DNA of 64,000 bases from Gyromitra esculenta (Eukaryota; Ascomycota; Pezizomycetes; Pezizales; Discinaceae), in assembly GCA_038503075.1 (NCBI GenBank), contig JBCAML010000008.1:1550001-1614000 (forward strand), written 5' to 3'. Below, one piece after another: positions 26,501 to 37,074 of the stretch. A program made the translations under genes and the position numbers. Within the stretch, counting starts at the first letter, position 1. Each line of letters begins with the position of its first letter. Under the pieces are notes generated by a model, which saw only the letters and a list, made by a program, of their open reading frames with translations, was not told the origin of the DNA and did no database searches.

Positions 26501-27174
26501 CCCCCTTTTTCGCCAATTACGGATATCATCCCCGTTTCGATACTACGTTTGTTCCAATTAAAGCTAGCCCTCAAAGTCTGGATGCAGCCTCTTTTAGCCA
26601 AACCATGCAGGAACTCCATGACTACCTACAAACGCAGATGAGAACCGCTCAAGATATTCAGGAAAACGCTACGAATAAACACCGTATGCCCGCCCCGAAT
26701 TATCAAGTCAACGACCAGGTCTTCGTGTCAATGAAGAATATCAGAACTACACGGAGTGCTAGGAAACTGGACTGGAAATGGATGGGACCTTATCCTATCA
26801 AGAAGATAGTTTCCCCTTTTGCCTACGAGGTTGACCTCCCGCTCTCAGTTAAGTATCACCCTGTCTTCCATGTTTCTCTATTGAAACCCGCGGCCCATGA
26901 TGCTCTCCCAGGACAAATTATTCCTCCACCGGCGCCTGTCGTTGTTAATGACCAAGAAGAATATTATATCGAGAAAATCTTGGACCAACGGACATATCAC
27001 AAGAAACAACAGTACCTTGTCGAAAGGACCGGTTATGCCCACCCTACCTGGGAACCCGCTGAAGACCTTGCAGATACTTTGGCGCTGAAGAAGTTTTTAA
27101 CTATCCCGACCTTGGTTACTCCTAGTGTTCGCAGGAGCTCAAGCTTAAAGGGGGGAGCTACTTTCATGGATTGA
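23499..27174 (+). pseudogene. E5 pol, three frameshifting lesions
   Basis: Protease LLDTGASGFAFIDKEF; RT ([15 protein letters not shown]), RNase H ([18 protein letters not shown]), integrase with HHCC finger (HHDTPAAGHPGRDKTFE ... CHICQKAK), D-D-E core ([46 protein letters not shown]), C-terminal domain and chromodomain (YLVERTGYAHPTWEP, with W to R in the usual VEWTGY). Breaks: 1 nt lost near 24320 (GPLYG), 1 nt lost near 25580 (KEGDE), and about 29 nt lost near 26050 in the linker after the zinc finger. The stop TGA (27172-27174) lies within the 3' LTR. Confidence 0.9.
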
Positions 27175-27607
27175 CTTAGAGAATGAATCGTGGTTTGGTT
27201 GTTGGTTATATCGTTGTTTGGATGGTTGTATAATTTCTTTGTCGTTCGGTTATGTTTTGGTTATTGGGATAATGTCTTTGTGTTTCGGTTGTTGTCGGAT
27301 TGTTGCTGGTGTTACCAAAAAGCGGGGTATTTAAGGAAGGATTTTGGTCGCTCGTGTTTTGCTTTCTCTTCTTTCCTTAAGCAACGTTCTCGTTACCTTC
27401 TTCTGTCATTGCTATAATACTACTTCGGTTCTACCTCAGAACCCTCGCTGCCGCTGTCCAATTCGCTGCACTTATCTCGCCTGGAGATAGACCCATTGTA
27501 GAACTTGTAGAAACATCGCACTCTTCGAACGTGTTAGAACCTCGCTTAAGTAGCACTGCTCACCTTCAGGGATACTGAAGGGCTTAACGAGGGACTGAAC
27601 CGTGAGA
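27162..27607 (+). repeat. E5 3' LTR (GypA)
   Basis: 446 bp, preceded by the purine tract AAAGGGGGGAGCTAC. Its first 115 bp resemble solo LTR 1 (324-747) more than they resemble its own 5' partner. Confidence 0.92.
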
Positions 27608-27612
27608 CCATC

Positions 27613-29397
27613 TCAGTTATTACTGACCATAAAAACTTGGAATATTTCATGACCACCAAGCAACTCAATCGACGACAAGTCAGATGGGCCGAATACCTTT
27701 CACGTTTTGACTTCGTTATTACCTATAGACCAGGAGTACAAGGAGGAAAACCGGATGCACTGACTCGGAGATCAGGAGATCTCCCTGAAGAAGGGGATGA
27801 AAGACTAAGACACCAACACCAAGTGGTCTTAAAGGAGAAAAACGTTGATCCTAAGTTGAGTTTGTTTTCGGGTTCTTTATCAAACGAACCCGCTGAATTG
27901 GATGCCCCCCTCGAAGAATTAATGAATCAAGGTTATATCGCTGACCCGTTCCCACAAAAAATCCTTCTAGCACTTAGAAATGGTGAACGACAATCTAAGG
28001 AGATCACCTTAGGCGATTGTACTGAAATCAACAACCGCTTATTCTACCGACAAAAGCTCTATATCCCCGACCATGACCCTCTTCGCCTCCTTATCCTACA
28101 ACGACATCATGATGCCCCCTCAGCTGGTCACCCGGGACGTGAAAAATCCTTCGAACTCGTTTCAAGGCACTTTTATTGGCCAAAGATGAGAGAGTATATT
28201 GGCCGTTATACGCGGAACTGTCACACCTGTCGACGAGCAAAACCAAGTACCCTCGGTACCCAAGGCGTCCTGAAACCACTCCCAATCCCTAATCGCCCCT
28301 GGGAAGAGCTATCAATGGACTTCGTCACCGGTCTCCCAGAATCTAACGGCTTTGATGCTATTATGGTTGTGGTGGATCGACTCTCGAAGATGCGGCACCT
28401 TATCCCGTGCAATACAACCGTCAACGCCGAGCAAACAGCCGAACTTTACCTCCAAAATGTTTGGAAACTCCACGGACTACCTTCCCATATCACTTCGGAT
28501 AGAGGAACGCAGTTTACCGCTAAGTTTTGGAAACATCTTTGCCAACGCCTGAATATCTCCGCTCGGATGTCAACGTCTTTCCACCCAGAAACAGATGGTC
28601 AAACCGAACGTCTTAATGCCGTTATGGAACAATATCTTCGGTGCTATGTTTCTTACCAACAAGATGACTGGACAAAATGGTTACCTATTGCGGAGTTTGC
28701 TGCCAATAACCAAGAGTCAGCCAGTACGAAAGCTACACCCTTCTTCGCCAACTATGGTTACCATCCCCGCTTTGATACCTCCGTTGTCTCCAATGACCGC
28801 TCCCCCCAAACCCTTGATGCCAATGACTTCGCCTCTAAGATGGAAGAACTTAGAGACTTCCTTCGAGTTCAAATGAGGACAGCACAAGATACTTTCGAGA
28901 CCAGTGCCAATCGGCACCGTACCCCCGCCCCTTTATTCAAGGTCAATGACCATGTCTTCATATCCATGAAGAACATGAGGACGACTAGGAATTCTAGGAA
29001 ATTGGACTGGAAGTGGAGTGGTCCCTTCCCTGTGAAACGAATAATCTCTGCGCATGCCTATGAAATAGACCTGCCATCGTCTATGAAATACCATCCGGTA
29101 TTTCACGTTTCACTAATCAAAGCTGCTCCTGTTGACCCACTCCCGGGTCAGATTATCCCACCACCACCCCCGGTTCAAGTCAACGATCATGAAGAATATC
29201 TTGTCGAGAGTATCCTGGATTCTCGTATTCGCCATGGGAAACTGCAATATCTGGTTGAATGGACAGGTTATGCCTTACCTACGTGGGAACCAGCTGATTA
29301 CCATACGGAGACTGAAGCAGTGGACGTCTTTCACCAACAATATCCGAGTAAACCCAAGGAAGGTCTGGTTAGTGTTCGCAGGAGCTCACGGCTATAA
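27613..29397 (+). pseudogene. E4 pol, 3' part (RNase H end, integrase, chromodomain)
   Basis: Second half of E4 Pol, uninterrupted to TAA at 29395-29397. RNase H end ([19 protein letters not shown]), integrase zinc finger (HHDAPSAGHPGREKSFELV ... CHTCRRAK), catalytic core D-D-E ([45 protein letters not shown]), GPY-like C-terminal domain (LDWKWSGPFPVKRI), and chromodomain (EEYLVESILDSRIRHGKLQ, LVEWTGYALPTWEP). Chromodomains of such integrases recognise methylated histone H3 and steer insertion to heterochromatin; that fits the nesting seen here. The polypurine tract AAGGGAGGGGGTAC follows, directly before the 3' LTR. Confidence 0.9.
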
Positions 29398-29409
29398 GGG
29401 AGGGGGTAC

Positions 29410-29820
29410 TTTCATGGATAACTGTTTTCGTTGGTTCGTCGGGTATAAGGGTGCGAGGCTATTGTGTTACGTTGTTGTTCCTTATGTTTCTTTGGGTTTC
29501 CGTTGCAATGAGTCAAGTCTTTGTCATCGAACGAGTTGGAATGAGGTATATAAGCGAAGGGATTCCCCCTCTTGTTGTACTTTTCCTTCTTCTTTCTTTA
29601 AGCAACGTCTTCTATTGTACACTCACTGTATCCTACAAATACAACCTTAGATTACACCTCGTAATCTTTCGCCGTCGCCGTCTTCAAGTCATCATAACTT
29701 GAACCATTTGTAGAGCCTGTAGAATCTTCGCATATTCTCCTGTCGTTAGTTTCTCGTTCAAGTAGCACTGCTCATCTCGGGGGATACCTGAGAGCTTGAC
29801 GAGAATCTTGCTCCTTGAGA
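29410..29820 (+). repeat. E4 3' LTR (GypB)
   Basis: 411 bp, TTTCATGG to CTTGAGA, followed by target duplication ATCCG and the resumption of E2 pol. Confidence 0.92.
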
Positions 29821-29871
29821 ATCCGACACTGAAAACCCAGAAATTGAAAACGCAGACAAAGAAGAAAAGCG

Positions 29872-29916
29872 AACCAGAGCAGGGTCACAGGGCGACTCTG
29901 GTTGAACTAGTTTAAA
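29872..29916 (-). promoter_or_regulatory. E2 gag-pol -1 frameshift signal
   Basis: Minus-strand TTTAAAC (29916-29910), TAG, 6-nt spacer, AACCAGAG/CTCTGGTT stem (to 29872), as in E1 and E4. Pol then runs 47 nt past the stem before E4 interrupts it. Confidence 0.8.
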
Positions 29917-31154
29917 GACTCAACTGAGTCTGCTGCATCGAAGGCAGGAAAACGGGGTGGCAAAGGGGGCGGAGAAACAGAGGGAGCGGGAGGGGCGGCG
30001 GGGGTGTTGGTAACGGCCCCTCTCATGGCGGGGCGTTTTGAAGCGGAGGGGCAGTTGGAAAAGATGTGTCCTTCTCCGGCGCAAAATAGACAGCGGTTGT
30101 TGGTCTGTCTCCATGTCTTTTCTTCGGGCGATAGCTTCCTTCTCCCGTTAACCTGAACGTAGCGTTGCTCAGGGGCAGGGCGAGAGGTGGAGGTACGACC
30201 GAAGGAGAGAACCATGGGGACAAGTCCTCCAGGGGTGAAAGAGGAGGAAGCGGGAGCATAGGTGGCGGGGGCGGCGGCAGGGGCGACGAATTGCCCCATG
30301 GTGTTGCGGGCGGCATTTTTCTTCTCTTCTCTTCTTGCTCGGATTCGGTTATCCAGGCGGAGAAGGAAGGCGCAGAGGGAAGTGAAGGTGGTGGGGAAAT
30401 CGGCAACCGTTACTACCGCTTCCTTCAGCTCGTCTGACATGCCAAACTCTAGCGCATCGTTTTTGGCAGACTCATCGTAGTTGAGGCGCCCCATGATGCG
30501 TTGGAAGTCGGCAAGGTAGGCGGAGAAATCCCTCTTTCCTTGTCGAAGTTGATGCAGCTCACGATGGGCGGTGCCGAGGGGGTCAGGGTCGCCGAAAGCT
30601 GTTTCCAGGGCGGTGATCAGATCAGTGGCGGAGTTCCAGGTGGTGGTCCCATCAGGGAGGACTGAGTGACGGATTTGTTCGAGGGCTGCTCCCTCAAGGC
30701 GGCTGATAGCATACAATATCATATTATTGTTGCTGGAGAATCGGTCGGCGTTAACCGAGAGTTTCGACCTGAGTTGTAATACGAATCCAGGAAGTTTATC
30801 GCGAGACCCATTGAATTTATCTGGGTCAGGCATTTTGTCCGAGCGGCCTCCTTGATTGGGGGCTGGTGGTGGTGGAGGGGACGGCTCAGGAGGTGGAGGA
30901 ACGATGTTGCGGAGGTGGGTGACTTCTGCCTCTGCGGCTTGCAGTTGTGACTGGCAAGTGTTGAACCTTGCCGTCATGTTGTTTCTCTCTTGCACAGCTT
31001 CTTCCAGCTGTAGGTCTGCATAGGTGAGATTGTCGACCCGTTGTTGGTAATGGGATCGAATCTCCTCATAAGCAGAGGCGAGATCGGCGTTGGCGGTGGC
31101 TTGGAAGTTCTCGAAAGTCGGGAAAGTCCAGGGGGAGGGGGCAGGGTTGCTCAT
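29907..31154 (-). CDS. E2 Gag polyprotein (415 aa, intact)
   Basis: ATG at 31154 (MSNPAPSPWTF), stop TAG at 29907-29909. Same length and layout as E4 Gag: helical N-terminal part, Pro-rich linker, capsid core (PDPDKFNGSRDKLPGFVLQL), zinc knuckle CLFCAGEGHIFSNC. Still open although E2 has taken two large insertions in pol; it could in principle supply Gag to other copies, but expression is not shown. Confidence 0.88.
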   Translation of the reverse strand: MSNPAPSPWTFPTFENFQATANADLASAYEEIRSHYQQRVDNLTYADLQLEEAVQERNNMTARFNTCQSQLQAAEAEVTHLRNIVPPPPEPSPPPPPAPNQGGRSDKMPDPDKFNGSRDKLPGFVLQLRSKLSVNADRFSSNNNMILYAISRLEGAALEQIRHSVLPDGTTTWNSATDLITALETAFGDPDPLGTAHRELHQLRQGKRDFSAYLADFQRIMGRLNYDESAKNDALEFGMSDELKEAVVTVADFPTTFTSLCAFLLRLDNRIRARREEKKNAARNTMGQFVAPAAAPATYAPASSSFTPGGLVPMVLSFGRTSTSRPAPEQRYVQVNGRRKLSPEEKTWRQTNNRCLFCAGEGHIFSNCPSASKRPAMRGAVTNTPAAPPAPSVSPPPLPPRFPAFDAADSVESLN

Positions 31155-31223
31155 GGCGGTGTTGGTAGTTTTGTGGCAGCGTGGGAAGGCGGGGTAGAGG
31201 GTGTGGATGAGGAAGCAACGTAA

Positions 31224-31632
31224 TCTCAAGGGGTGGGGTTTGTCTTCAAGCTCTCAGGTATCCCCCGAGATGAGCAGTGCTACTTGAAGAGAAAACCGAG
31301 CGACGAGAGCGATCACGAGATTCCATAGGCTCTACGAAGTGTTCAAGTATAGGAGACTTGAGGACGGCGACAGCGAAAGGTTATGAGGTATAACCGAGGG
31401 TTGTATTGTAAAATACAAGAGTGTACGATAGAAGACGTTGCTTAAAGAAAGAAGAAGGAAAAGTACAACAAGAGGGGAAAACCCTTCGCTTATATACCAA
31501 GTTCCAACCCTTTCGATGACAAAGACATGACTCATTGTAACGGAAACCCACAGAAACACAAAGAACAATAATAAGATACCGTAACCATAAACCTATACAA
31601 CTAACGAACCAACGAAACAACCATCCATGAAA
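31224..31632 (-). repeat. E2 5' LTR (GypB)
   Basis: 409 bp, minus orientation, TCTCAAGG (31224) to CCATGAAA (31632). PBS on the minus strand directly below 31224 (TTACGTTGCTTCC). Confidence 0.9.
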
Positions 31633-31868
31633 CTCCTTCAGAGGAGGATGCGACGGGGGCGGGGGAGCTCATGATCTAGGTTTGTCGCACGGAAGGGAGT
31701 TGGTGCGGAGGTAGTGTTGGTCGAACCACTCAGGGGTGACTTCCGTGATGGTTTGAGGTCTTCGGGGTGTTAAGCAGGGGAAAACTTGCAGGATGGATTG
31801 GCGAATCCAAGTAACAAGTTCCATAAAGGGGCATCGAGGTAGGAGGTGTAGAGGAGGAAGCAACGTAA
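31633..31868 (-). pseudogene. E0 leader and gag start
   Basis: Minus strand: PBS TTACGTTGCTTCC directly below the E0 5' LTR, an untranslated leader (31863-31673), then ATG at 31672 and MSSPAPVASSSEG, broken by the E2 insertion at CTCCT. The leader has an open frame that stops just before the ATG; E6 has a related leader (a shared PEW/HEW-type reading), so the leader is a GypA-like trait of these two copies. Confidence 0.7.
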
Positions 31869-32709
31869 TCTCACGATATAACCTTTGTTTAAGCCCTTCA
31901 GTATCCCTGAAGGTGAGCAGAGCTACTTAAGCGAAAAAGGTCAAGCGACAAGGTATACGATAGTTCTACAGGTCCTACGGGGTCTAACTCCAGGCGAGTT
32001 AAGTAGAGGGGTTTTCACAGTGACAGCGACAGCGAGGATTCTGAGATAGAATCGAGATGGTATTAAACTGGTACAGCAGAAGTAAAGTAAGAACGTTGCT
32101 TAGGAAAAGAAGAGAAAAGAACTACAAAACAACAAAACCATCCTCCTCTCACGGTTCAGTCTCTCGTTAAGCCCTTTAGTATCCCTAAAGGTGAGCAGTG
32201 CTACTTAAACGAGATACTAACACGTTCGAGGAGTGCAGTGTCTCTACAGGCTCTACAGTGGGTATACTTCAAGGCGAAGTATCAGCGATGTTTTCACAGC
32301 GACAGTGAGGGTTCTGAGATAGAACCGAAATAGTATTGAGATAATACAGGTAGAAGTAAAACGAGAACGTTGCTTAAGGAAAGAAAAGGAAAAGAACACA
32401 AGCGACAAAGATCCATCTCTTAAATACCCCGCTTTTCAACCGCCATGACTCATAACTAAGAAATAACCGAAAGCAACCGAAACACAATAGCATTATAATC
32501 CCGACCCGAAAACCCCAACCCCAACAATATCCTTGACCCGATTACTCCTTTATATCCGTGAAACCTCCTTATATACCCCGCTTTTCCTATTCAAAGCTCG
32601 GAACCGAACATAACCGAAGAACAAAACCATTATTACAAAAGAAAACCCATGACCCATGAACATTGCTTCTAACCGAACCCTAACCCATTATCCTTCTTCA
32701 TCCGTGAAA
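31869..32709 (-). repeat. E0 5' LTR (GypA-like), split by solo LTR 4
   Basis: TCTCACG at 31869 to CCGTGAAA at 32709. Without the solo LTR and one CCTCC copy it is 419 bp. The self-primer block is mutated (minus strand CCTAAGCAACGTTC). The matching 3' LTR was not found: E0 lost its other end. Confidence 0.82.
32147..32563 (-). repeat. Solo LTR 4 (GypA)
   Basis: 417 bp, minus orientation, flanked by CCTCC at 32142-32146 and 32564-32568. Its U5 hairpin is CCTTTAG-GGATA-CTAAAGG, a compensated variant of the usual CCTTCAG/CTGAAGG. Confidence 0.88.
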
Positions 32710-32746
32710 ATACCTGAGAACTTGACGAGAATCTCGCTCCTTGAGA
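32710..32746 (+). repeat. Remnant of a GypB LTR end (plus orientation)
   Basis: ATACCTGAGAACTTGACGAG and onward to CTCCTTGAGA matches the last 37 bp of the E4 LTR. It begins exactly at the E0 boundary, so E0 had inserted in this LTR (expected duplication ATACC at 32710-32714). The left part is missing from the window. Confidence 0.75.
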
Positions 32747-32979
32747 TTGGTATGGATGAAGAGGGCAACGAAGAATTTAGGATTTGAGGGATCATACCAG
32801 TTAATGGAGGACAATACTGGAGCAAAATCATTGACAGAAAATCCTGTTTTTCATACTCGTTCCAAGCACATTGACATGCATTTTCATTTTGTTAGGGAAA
32901 AACTAGCTAGAAAAGTGTTTTCTTTATCTTATGTGCCCACAGGGGAAAATGTGGCGGATTTATTTACAAAGGGGTTAGG
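32747..32979 (+). pseudogene. Ty1/copia RNase H C-terminus
   Basis: Plus strand reads LMEDNTGAKSLTENPVFHTR, then SKHIDMHFHFVREKLARKVF and VPTGENVADLFTKGL. The run DNxxAxxLxxNPxxHxRxKHIDxxxHFVRE ... VPTxxNxADxFTK is the well-known end of the copia RNase H domain. It is interrupted by E6 at TTAGG and resumes at 38868. Confidence 0.9.
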
Positions 32980-33401
32980 TCTCACGCTTGAGTCCCTTGT
33001 TTAAGCCCTTCGGTATCCCCGGAGGTGAGCAGTGCTACTTAAACGAGGAATCAACACGCTCAAAGAGTGCAAGGTTTCTACAGGTCCTACGATGGATATA
33101 CTTCAAGGCGAAGTATCGGCGGTGTTTCACAGCGACAGCGAGGATTCTAAGGCAGAATCGAGGTGGTATTATAACAGATACAGCAGAAGTGAAACGAGAA
33201 CGTTGCTTAAGGAAAGAAGAAGAAGAACGACAAAGACAACCAAAATCCTTCCTTAAATACCCCGCTTTTCAGTAGCACCAACGACAACCCGACGACAACC
33301 GAAACACAAAGACATTATTATAATACCCGAAACCTAACCGAACAACAAGGAAATTATACAACCATCCGAACCACGACGCATCCCTGAATCAATCCATGAA
33401 A
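32980..33401 (-). repeat. E6 3' LTR (GypA-like)
   Basis: 422 bp, TCTCACGC (32980) to CCATGAAA (33401). Complete self-primer block and TATTTAAGG on the minus strand. Confidence 0.88.
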
Positions 33402-36400
33402 GTAGCTCCCCCCTTCAAGCGTGAGCTCCTGCGAACATTAGGCATCGTTAAGGTCGGGGTGATTAAAAACTTTTCCAGTGCCGAAGTATCGGCCAGATCT
33501 TCAGCGGGTTCCCAGGTAGGGTGAGCATATCCGGTCCATTCAACGAGGTACTGTTGTTTCTTGCGATATATCCGTTGGTCCAAGATTTTCTCGATATAAT
33601 ATTCCTCTTGGTCGTTGACAACAACAGGCGCTGGAGGGGGAATGATTTGTCCGGGAAGAGCATCATGGGCCGCAGGTTTCAATAAAGAAACATGAAAGAC
33701 AGGGTGGTACTTAACCGAGGATGGAAGGTCAACTTCGTAGGCAAAAGGAGAGATCATCTTCTTAATCGGATAGGGTCCCATCCATTTCCAATCCAACTTT
33801 CTAGCATTACGGGTAGTTCTAATGTTCTTCATTGAAACAAAGACATAGTCATCGACTCGGTAAGCTGGAGCAGGTATACGGTGTCTATTCGTGGCCGTCT
33901 CTTGAATATCTTGGGCCGTCCTTATTTGCGTTCGTAGATGGTTATAGAGTTCCTGCATTGTTTGACTAAACGAGGCAGCGTCTAGGCTCTGAGGGGTCGC
34001 TTGGGTTGGGAGGAGAGTAGTATCAAAACGAGGATGGTACCCATAGTAGTTAGCGAAAAAAGGAAACTTTGGTACTAGCAGATTCCTGGTTATTCGCTGA
34101 GAATTCGGCCATAGGTAGCCAGTTGCTCCAGTCCTCTTGTTGGTAAGATACGTAGGATCGTAGGTACTGTTCCATAACCGCGTTTAGTCTCTCCGTCTGC
34201 CCGTCTGTCTCAGGGTGAAAAGCAGTCGACATTCTGGCCTGAATCCCGAGGCCTTGGCATAGTTCTTTCCAGAAATGGGCTGTGAATTGGGTACCTCGGT
34301 CTGACGTAATATGCGTAGGTAACCCATGTAATTTCCAGACATGTTGTAGGTAAAGGTACGTCTCTGGAATTGACTGTAGTATTACAAGGAATGAGGTGTC
34401 TCATCTTGGATAGGCAATCAACGACTACCATGATTGCATCATAGCCATTAGATTCGGGGAGACCGGTAACAAAGTCCATTGATATCTCTTGCCAAGGGTG
34501 ATTCGGGATTGGTAGAGGACGGAGAACACCTGGAGTACAATGGGTAGCGGGTTTGGCTTTCTGGCAGGTGTGACAGTTTCGTACGTAACGACTAACTGAT
34601 TCCCGCATTTTGGGCCAATAAAAGCTTCTTGCCATAAGTTCGAAGGTTTTATCCCGTCCTGGGTGGCCTGCTGCTGGGGTATCGTGATGTCTCCGGGTAA
34701 GTTCCAATCGAAGAGGGTCAGAGTCAGGGACATAGAGGCATTCTTGATAGCGCAAGAGACCGTTGTCATTACTACATTCGCTAAATGTGATCTCCTTTGA
34801 ATGTTGTTCCTTGTTTTTTAGCGCCTCGAGTATTTTTTCTGGGAATTTATCAGTACTATATCCTTCTTGGAAGAGTTTTGAAAGGGGAACGTCCAGTCCA
34901 GCAGCTTCGTTTGGTAAAGAAGCCAACAACAAACTTAGCTTAGGATCAATATTCTCTTTTTTCAACACCACTTGGCTTTGGTGTGCCAATCTTTCATCCC
35001 CTTCCTTGGGAAGGTCTCCTGATCTTCTGGTTAATGCGTCGGGTTTTCCTCCTTGGGTACTTGGGCGATAGGTGATTACAAAATCGAAGCGGGACAAATA
35101 CTCAGCCCATCTCGCTTGGCGTCTGTTCAGTTGTACTCATAAAGTACTCGAGGTTTTTGTGGTTGCTAATCACATCGATCGGGTGCTTTGATCCTTCAAG
35201 TTCGGGGCGCTATTCTTCGAAAACACGGATAATGGCTAATAATTCCTTATCGTAAATCTCGATTCGTTTCGCGAGGGGAATGTTTCTTTGAGAAAGAAAA
35301 GCCACTGGGTGCAAGATGCCGTTATCATCGTAATACGGGATAGGATTTCCTCTGTGTGTCTGTCACAGGAGACATCTGTTTCTACAATGATCTTCTTGTC
35401 GGGATCGAAGTGAATTAGGATTGGGGCAGTAGTAAAGGCATATTTGAGGTTTTCGAAGGCTATTTCAGCTTCGACGGACCATTCGAAAGTGATTCCTTTC
35501 CTGGTGAGGCGGTGAGCGGTGCAGCGAGTTTAGAAAACCCTAGAATAAAGCGACGGTAAAAGTTGGCAAAGCCTAAGAAAGCTTGGACATCTTTTACGCT
35601 TTTCGGTGTTCCCCATTCCCGGACGGCCTTGAGTTTCTCCTCATCCATCTTAATGCCATCAGGGGTAAGGATGAGACCGAGGTATTTGGTAGTTTGTACC
35701 TTGAATTCGCACTTCTCAGGTTTCAGCAAAATATCATTATCTCTGAGAGTCTGGAGAACCTTGCGAACATGGACCTGGTGTTCTGCGAAGGTATTGCTAT
35801 AAATGAGGATGTCATCGAGATAGGCGGTGCAGAAAATATCTAGATATTCTCTCAGGCAATCGTTGACAAAGCGTTGAAAGGTGCCGGGTGCATTAGTTAG
35901 GCCGAATGGCATTACTTGATATTCATAGAGTCCGTAGCGAGTTCGGAAGGCCGTTTTCCATTCCTCCCCTTCGGCGATTCGGATCTGATGATAGCCTTCG
36001 CGGAGATCGAGTTTTGTATACCATTGAGCTTCGGCCAGTCTATCGAGGGTTTCTCGTATGAGAGGAGAGGTATAGCGATCTTTGACGGTAATGGCATTTA
36101 GACCTCTATAATCCACACATAGTCGGAGGGAGCCATCTGCTTTCTTTACGAAGAGTACAGGGGAGCCGGCGGGAGATGAGCTGGCACGGATAAAGCCTTT
36201 CTCTAGGTTGTCCTCGATATACTTTTTTAGAACGATAAGTTCCTCCCTTGACATCCCGTAGAGTGGTCCGAATGGTGCATCCTTCCCTTCCATCAGTTGT
36301 ATTCTATGATCATAGGGGCGGCGTGGGGGCAGTCCTTGTGCTTTCGCTTTATCGAACATGTCCAGGAATTCGTGGTACTCGGTTGGGATCCTTGATTTCC

Positions 36401-37074
36401 ATTCTTCCTTGGTTGTTTTTTTGTCTATGAGTTTGTTTATTTCATAGAGCGACATGGCGTAAGCTTGGTGGTTGCGTTTCCTAGTAAGAGTTCTAAAGCT
36501 AGCAGCGCCAATAAACGACATGTTTAGTCTGGGAGGAGCAGGGATCGAGGGGGAGGTAACGATGGGGGAGTGAGGGGCACAGTGAGTGGTGCAGAGTTTA
36601 GAATTAAACTCAATGCGTTTGTTGGCGAAGTGGGGTTCCACATCCTGTTGTTTCATTCATGGTATGCCTAAAACTAGAGGGTAGTGGCCTAGCTGGGTCA
36701 CAAAACAGGGGGCTTGTTCTCGGTGATTTTGAATAGACAAATTGAGGTTGACAATGTGGGTAATGTCTCCTGATGCGACAGGGCGACCATCGATGACCTC
36801 AAGTTGGCGGGCGGTTTTTAAAGGGGTAAGTGGTAAGGAATGGTGACTCGCGAATTTCTGATCAATAAATGCAAATCCGGAGGCTCCGGTGTCTAGTAAA
36901 GCGTGGGTTTTTATAATTTTATTGCTATGGGAAATATTGCACGATATTACAAAATGTTCCCCATCCAATTGATCCTCCACGCTTATACCAGAAACCGAAA
37001 ACCCAGAAATCGAAAATACAGATAAAGGTAAGAAAAGGCGCAGGACGACTCGACTTTGGTTGTACTAGTTTAAA
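33389..37074 (-). pseudogene. E6 pol, stops and frameshifts
   Basis: Protease (LLDTGASGFAFID) in 36980-36657 ends at TGA where other copies have Trp in GIPWM. RT from 36656 ([13 protein letters not shown]) is open to about 35460. RNase H (35459-35098) is broken. The integrase zinc finger and core are readable at 35097-34210 (HHDTPAAGHPGRDKTFE; CHTCQKAK; MDFVTGLPESNGYDAIMVVV), with further shifts near 34380 and 34060. The C-terminal domain and chromodomain are clean at 33958-33389 (QQYLVEWTGYAHPTWEP), with the stop inside the 3' LTR. The frameshift heptamer (37074-37068) is present, but the downstream stem is degraded. Confidence 0.85.

Larger units (their letters stand above)
21698..27607 (+). 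mobile_element. E5: GypA retrotransposon, youngest insertion
   Basis: 5,910 bp, target duplication CCATC at 21693-21697 and 27608-27612. LTRs of 447 and 446 bp, PBS TTACGTTGCTTCC at 22145, intact gag, pol with three frameshifting changes. It sits at the deepest level (E0 > E2 > E4 > E5). Confidence 0.93.
18090..29820 (+). mobile_element. E4: GypB retrotransposon, coding intact except for E5
   Basis: Target duplication ATCCG at 18085-18089 and 29821-29825; the empty site can be read in E1 near 5125-5131 (ACACATCCGACACTG). LTRs are both 411 bp and differ by about a dozen substitutions and two indels by eye (roughly 97 percent). Gag is open, and pol keeps one frame on either side of E5 (the 5,915-bp insert plus duplication accounts for the frame difference), so this copy was probably competent before E5 landed. 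Confidence 0.92.

Noticed and set aside
18558..29397. Retrovirus-like third gene (env) in E4 or E5
   Set aside because: Pol is followed within about 15 bp by the polypurine tract and LTR; there is no room for another gene.
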